From the NCBI RefSeq assembly GCF_024362785.1, contig NZ_CP093301.1, forward strand, positions 1,302,001 through 1,366,000: DNA of 64,000 bases, read 5' to 3'. The DNA comes from Evansella sp. LMS18 (GTDB lineage: Bacteria > Bacillota > Bacilli > Bacillales > Salisediminibacteriaceae). How positions within the stretch are numbered: the stretch's first letter is position 1; every line of letters begins with the position of its first letter. The notes beneath the pieces were generated by a model. That model was not told where the DNA came from. It ran no database searches and worked only from the letters and a program-made list of their open reading frames with translations. This document shows, piece by piece, positions 63,215 to 64,000 of this stretch. A program made the position numbers and the translations under genes.

Positions 63215-63940
63215 CTATTTCCCAAGCACCGCCCTCAGGACATTGGGGTGTGTGTCAAAATCATAGCTGCCAGCTCCGTAGCCTATTTTCTCAATTGTCA
63301 TAGAAGGAAGGGAAGAATATCCTGTAGCTAACCCTTTCAGTATCCCTGCCCCGGTCGGCGTAGTAAGCTCTTTTTCAACAGTGCTGTGCTTAATTGGAAT
63401 GCCTTTTAGTATTTCCAGCGTCGCTGGTGCGGGAACAGGGTACCTGCCGTGATCAATATGAATCGAGCCTGAGCCCACCACAACGGGTGAAGCATACACC
63501 TCTTCCACACCGAGCTGATCAATTGCAATCGCAGCCCCCACAATATCGACAATAGAATCTACGGCCCCCACTTCGTGAAAGTGTACTTTTTCGATTGAAG
63601 AATGGTGGATTTTCGCTTCTGCATGGGCAATAGGCTCAAAAATCGTAAAAGACAATTCTTTAGCTCTTGGAGTCAACGCGCTTTCCTCAATCATTTTTTT
63701 TATTTCAGAATAATGTCTATGGTGAACCGGGGGAGTGTCAGGATCCTGGATTACGTGTAATTTTTTACTGTAAATTCCTTTTTTAATAACCCCTTCAACT
63801 TCTAAACAAAAAGGTTCAATTGGAAACTCCTGCAGACGGGCCTCTATCTCATTCAGATCCGCTCCAAGATCTATTAAAGCCCCTAAAGTCATATCCCCGC
63901 TTATACCGGAAATACTGCTGTCTAAATATAAAATCGTCAT
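63215..63940 (-). CDS. larC1: LarC1: N-terminal part of nickel insertion protein LarC
   Basis: The 241-aa protein matches LarC N-terminal sequence (DUF111): LYLDSSISGISGDMTLGALIDLG, HAEAKIHHSSIEKVHFHEVGAVDSIVDIVGA, YASPVVVGSGSI and ELTTPTGAGILKGL. It ends with a normal stop after VLRAVLGK and has no downstream in-frame C domain; that part is on the other strand 54 bp away. It starts 3 bp behind the stop of a gene that looks like larB. Confidence 0.88.
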   Translation of the reverse strand: MTILYLDSSISGISGDMTLGALIDLGADLNEIEARLQEFPIEPFCLEVEGVIKKGIYSKKLHVIQDPDTPPVHHRHYSEIKKMIEESALTPRAKELSFTIFEPIAHAEAKIHHSSIEKVHFHEVGAVDSIVDIVGAAIAIDQLGVEEVYASPVVVGSGSIHIDHGRYPVPAPATLEILKGIPIKHSTVEKELTTPTGAGILKGLATGYSSLPSMTIEKIGYGAGSYDFDTHPNVLRAVLGK

Positions 63941-63943
63941 CGC

Positions 63944-64000
63944 TTATTCCTCTGCCTTTCTGTAATTAAGCTGGTTTATTAATGAAGCGGAGTAAGCAGC
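63944..64000 (-). CDS. larB: C-terminal end of a probable larB (partial)
   Basis: The minus-strand frame entering the window edge reads AAYSASLINQLNYRKAEE and stops at 63944, 3 bp before the larC1 ATG. The AAYSASLINQL segment resembles the C-terminal end of LarB, the pyridinium carboxylase that starts cofactor synthesis, and larB-larC order is usual. Only 18 codons are visible, so the call rests on this and on context. Confidence 0.5.
   Translation of the reverse strand, partial: AAYSASLINQLNYRKAEE

Overview
The window reads as chromosomal DNA of a low-to-moderate GC, spore-forming Bacillaceae member, probably an alkaliphilic or salt-lake relative of Bacillus/Evansella/Alteribacter. Evidence: strong AGGAGG-type ribosome sites with many TTG and GTG starts, Bacillus-type xylR/xylAB control sites and CcpA cre boxes, a SleB-type spore cell-wall hydrolase, acidic secreted proteins, and many intergenic repeats. 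The species assignment is inference. No rRNA, tRNA, insertion sequence, prophage or CRISPR array was seen.

Region 1 (0-17.4 kb): a three-gene homoprotocatechuate (4-hydroxyphenylacetate) lower-pathway operon; a lipase-like hydrolase; an exported M14 carboxypeptidase; a polysaccharide block (GH16 glucanase, GT2 synthase, polysaccharide deacetylase); an exported M28 peptidase; a PAS-GGDEF gene broken by two frameshifts; an M42 peptidase; a YihY membrane protein; and two small genes. Region 2 (17.4-25 kb): two divergent LVIVD beta-propeller proteins (a third lies at 37.6 kb), a DUF1906 surface protein, Pcm, a SleB-like hydrolase, an aldose 1-epimerase and an aldo/keto reductase. Region 3 (26.9-37.4 kb): a xylose/xylo-oligosaccharide regulon of xylA-xylB, YesL, a sugar ABC transporter without its own ATPase gene, the ROK repressor XylR and a GH43 beta-xylosidase. 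It has two visible XylR operators and several cre sites. Region 4 (37.6-47 kb): LVIVD protein 3, VanZ-like protein, a large M14 carboxypeptidase, small unknown proteins, a phosphoesterase and a fosmidomycin-resistance-like MFS pump.

Region 5 (47-64 kb) is the most unusual part: a long minus-strand catabolic locus. In transcription order it holds a fused TRAP permease, a TAXI binding protein, a GntR/FCD regulator, two hotdog (MaoC-type) hydratases, an IlvD/Edd dehydratase, a membrane transporter, an Asp/Glu-racemase-fold protein, a LarA-like nickel-pincer racemase/epimerase, a CaiB/BaiF CoA-transferase and a DUF3870 protein. A second CoA-transferase, an acyl-CoA dehydrogenase and a second DUF3870 protein follow. 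Next to it lie genes for the LarA cofactor: the tail of a probable larB, larC1, and a separate convergent larC2. I infer uptake, stereochemical inversion, dehydration and CoA-linked oxidation of an unidentified hydroxy- or dicarboxylic acid.

The second striking theme is repeats. Four intergenic loci (12.6, 16.7, 26.1-26.8 and 39.4 kb) carry tandem arrays with exactly the same 52-bp period although their sequences differ. A separate element of about 155 bp with conserved hairpins, including a compensatory base-pair change, occurs three times.
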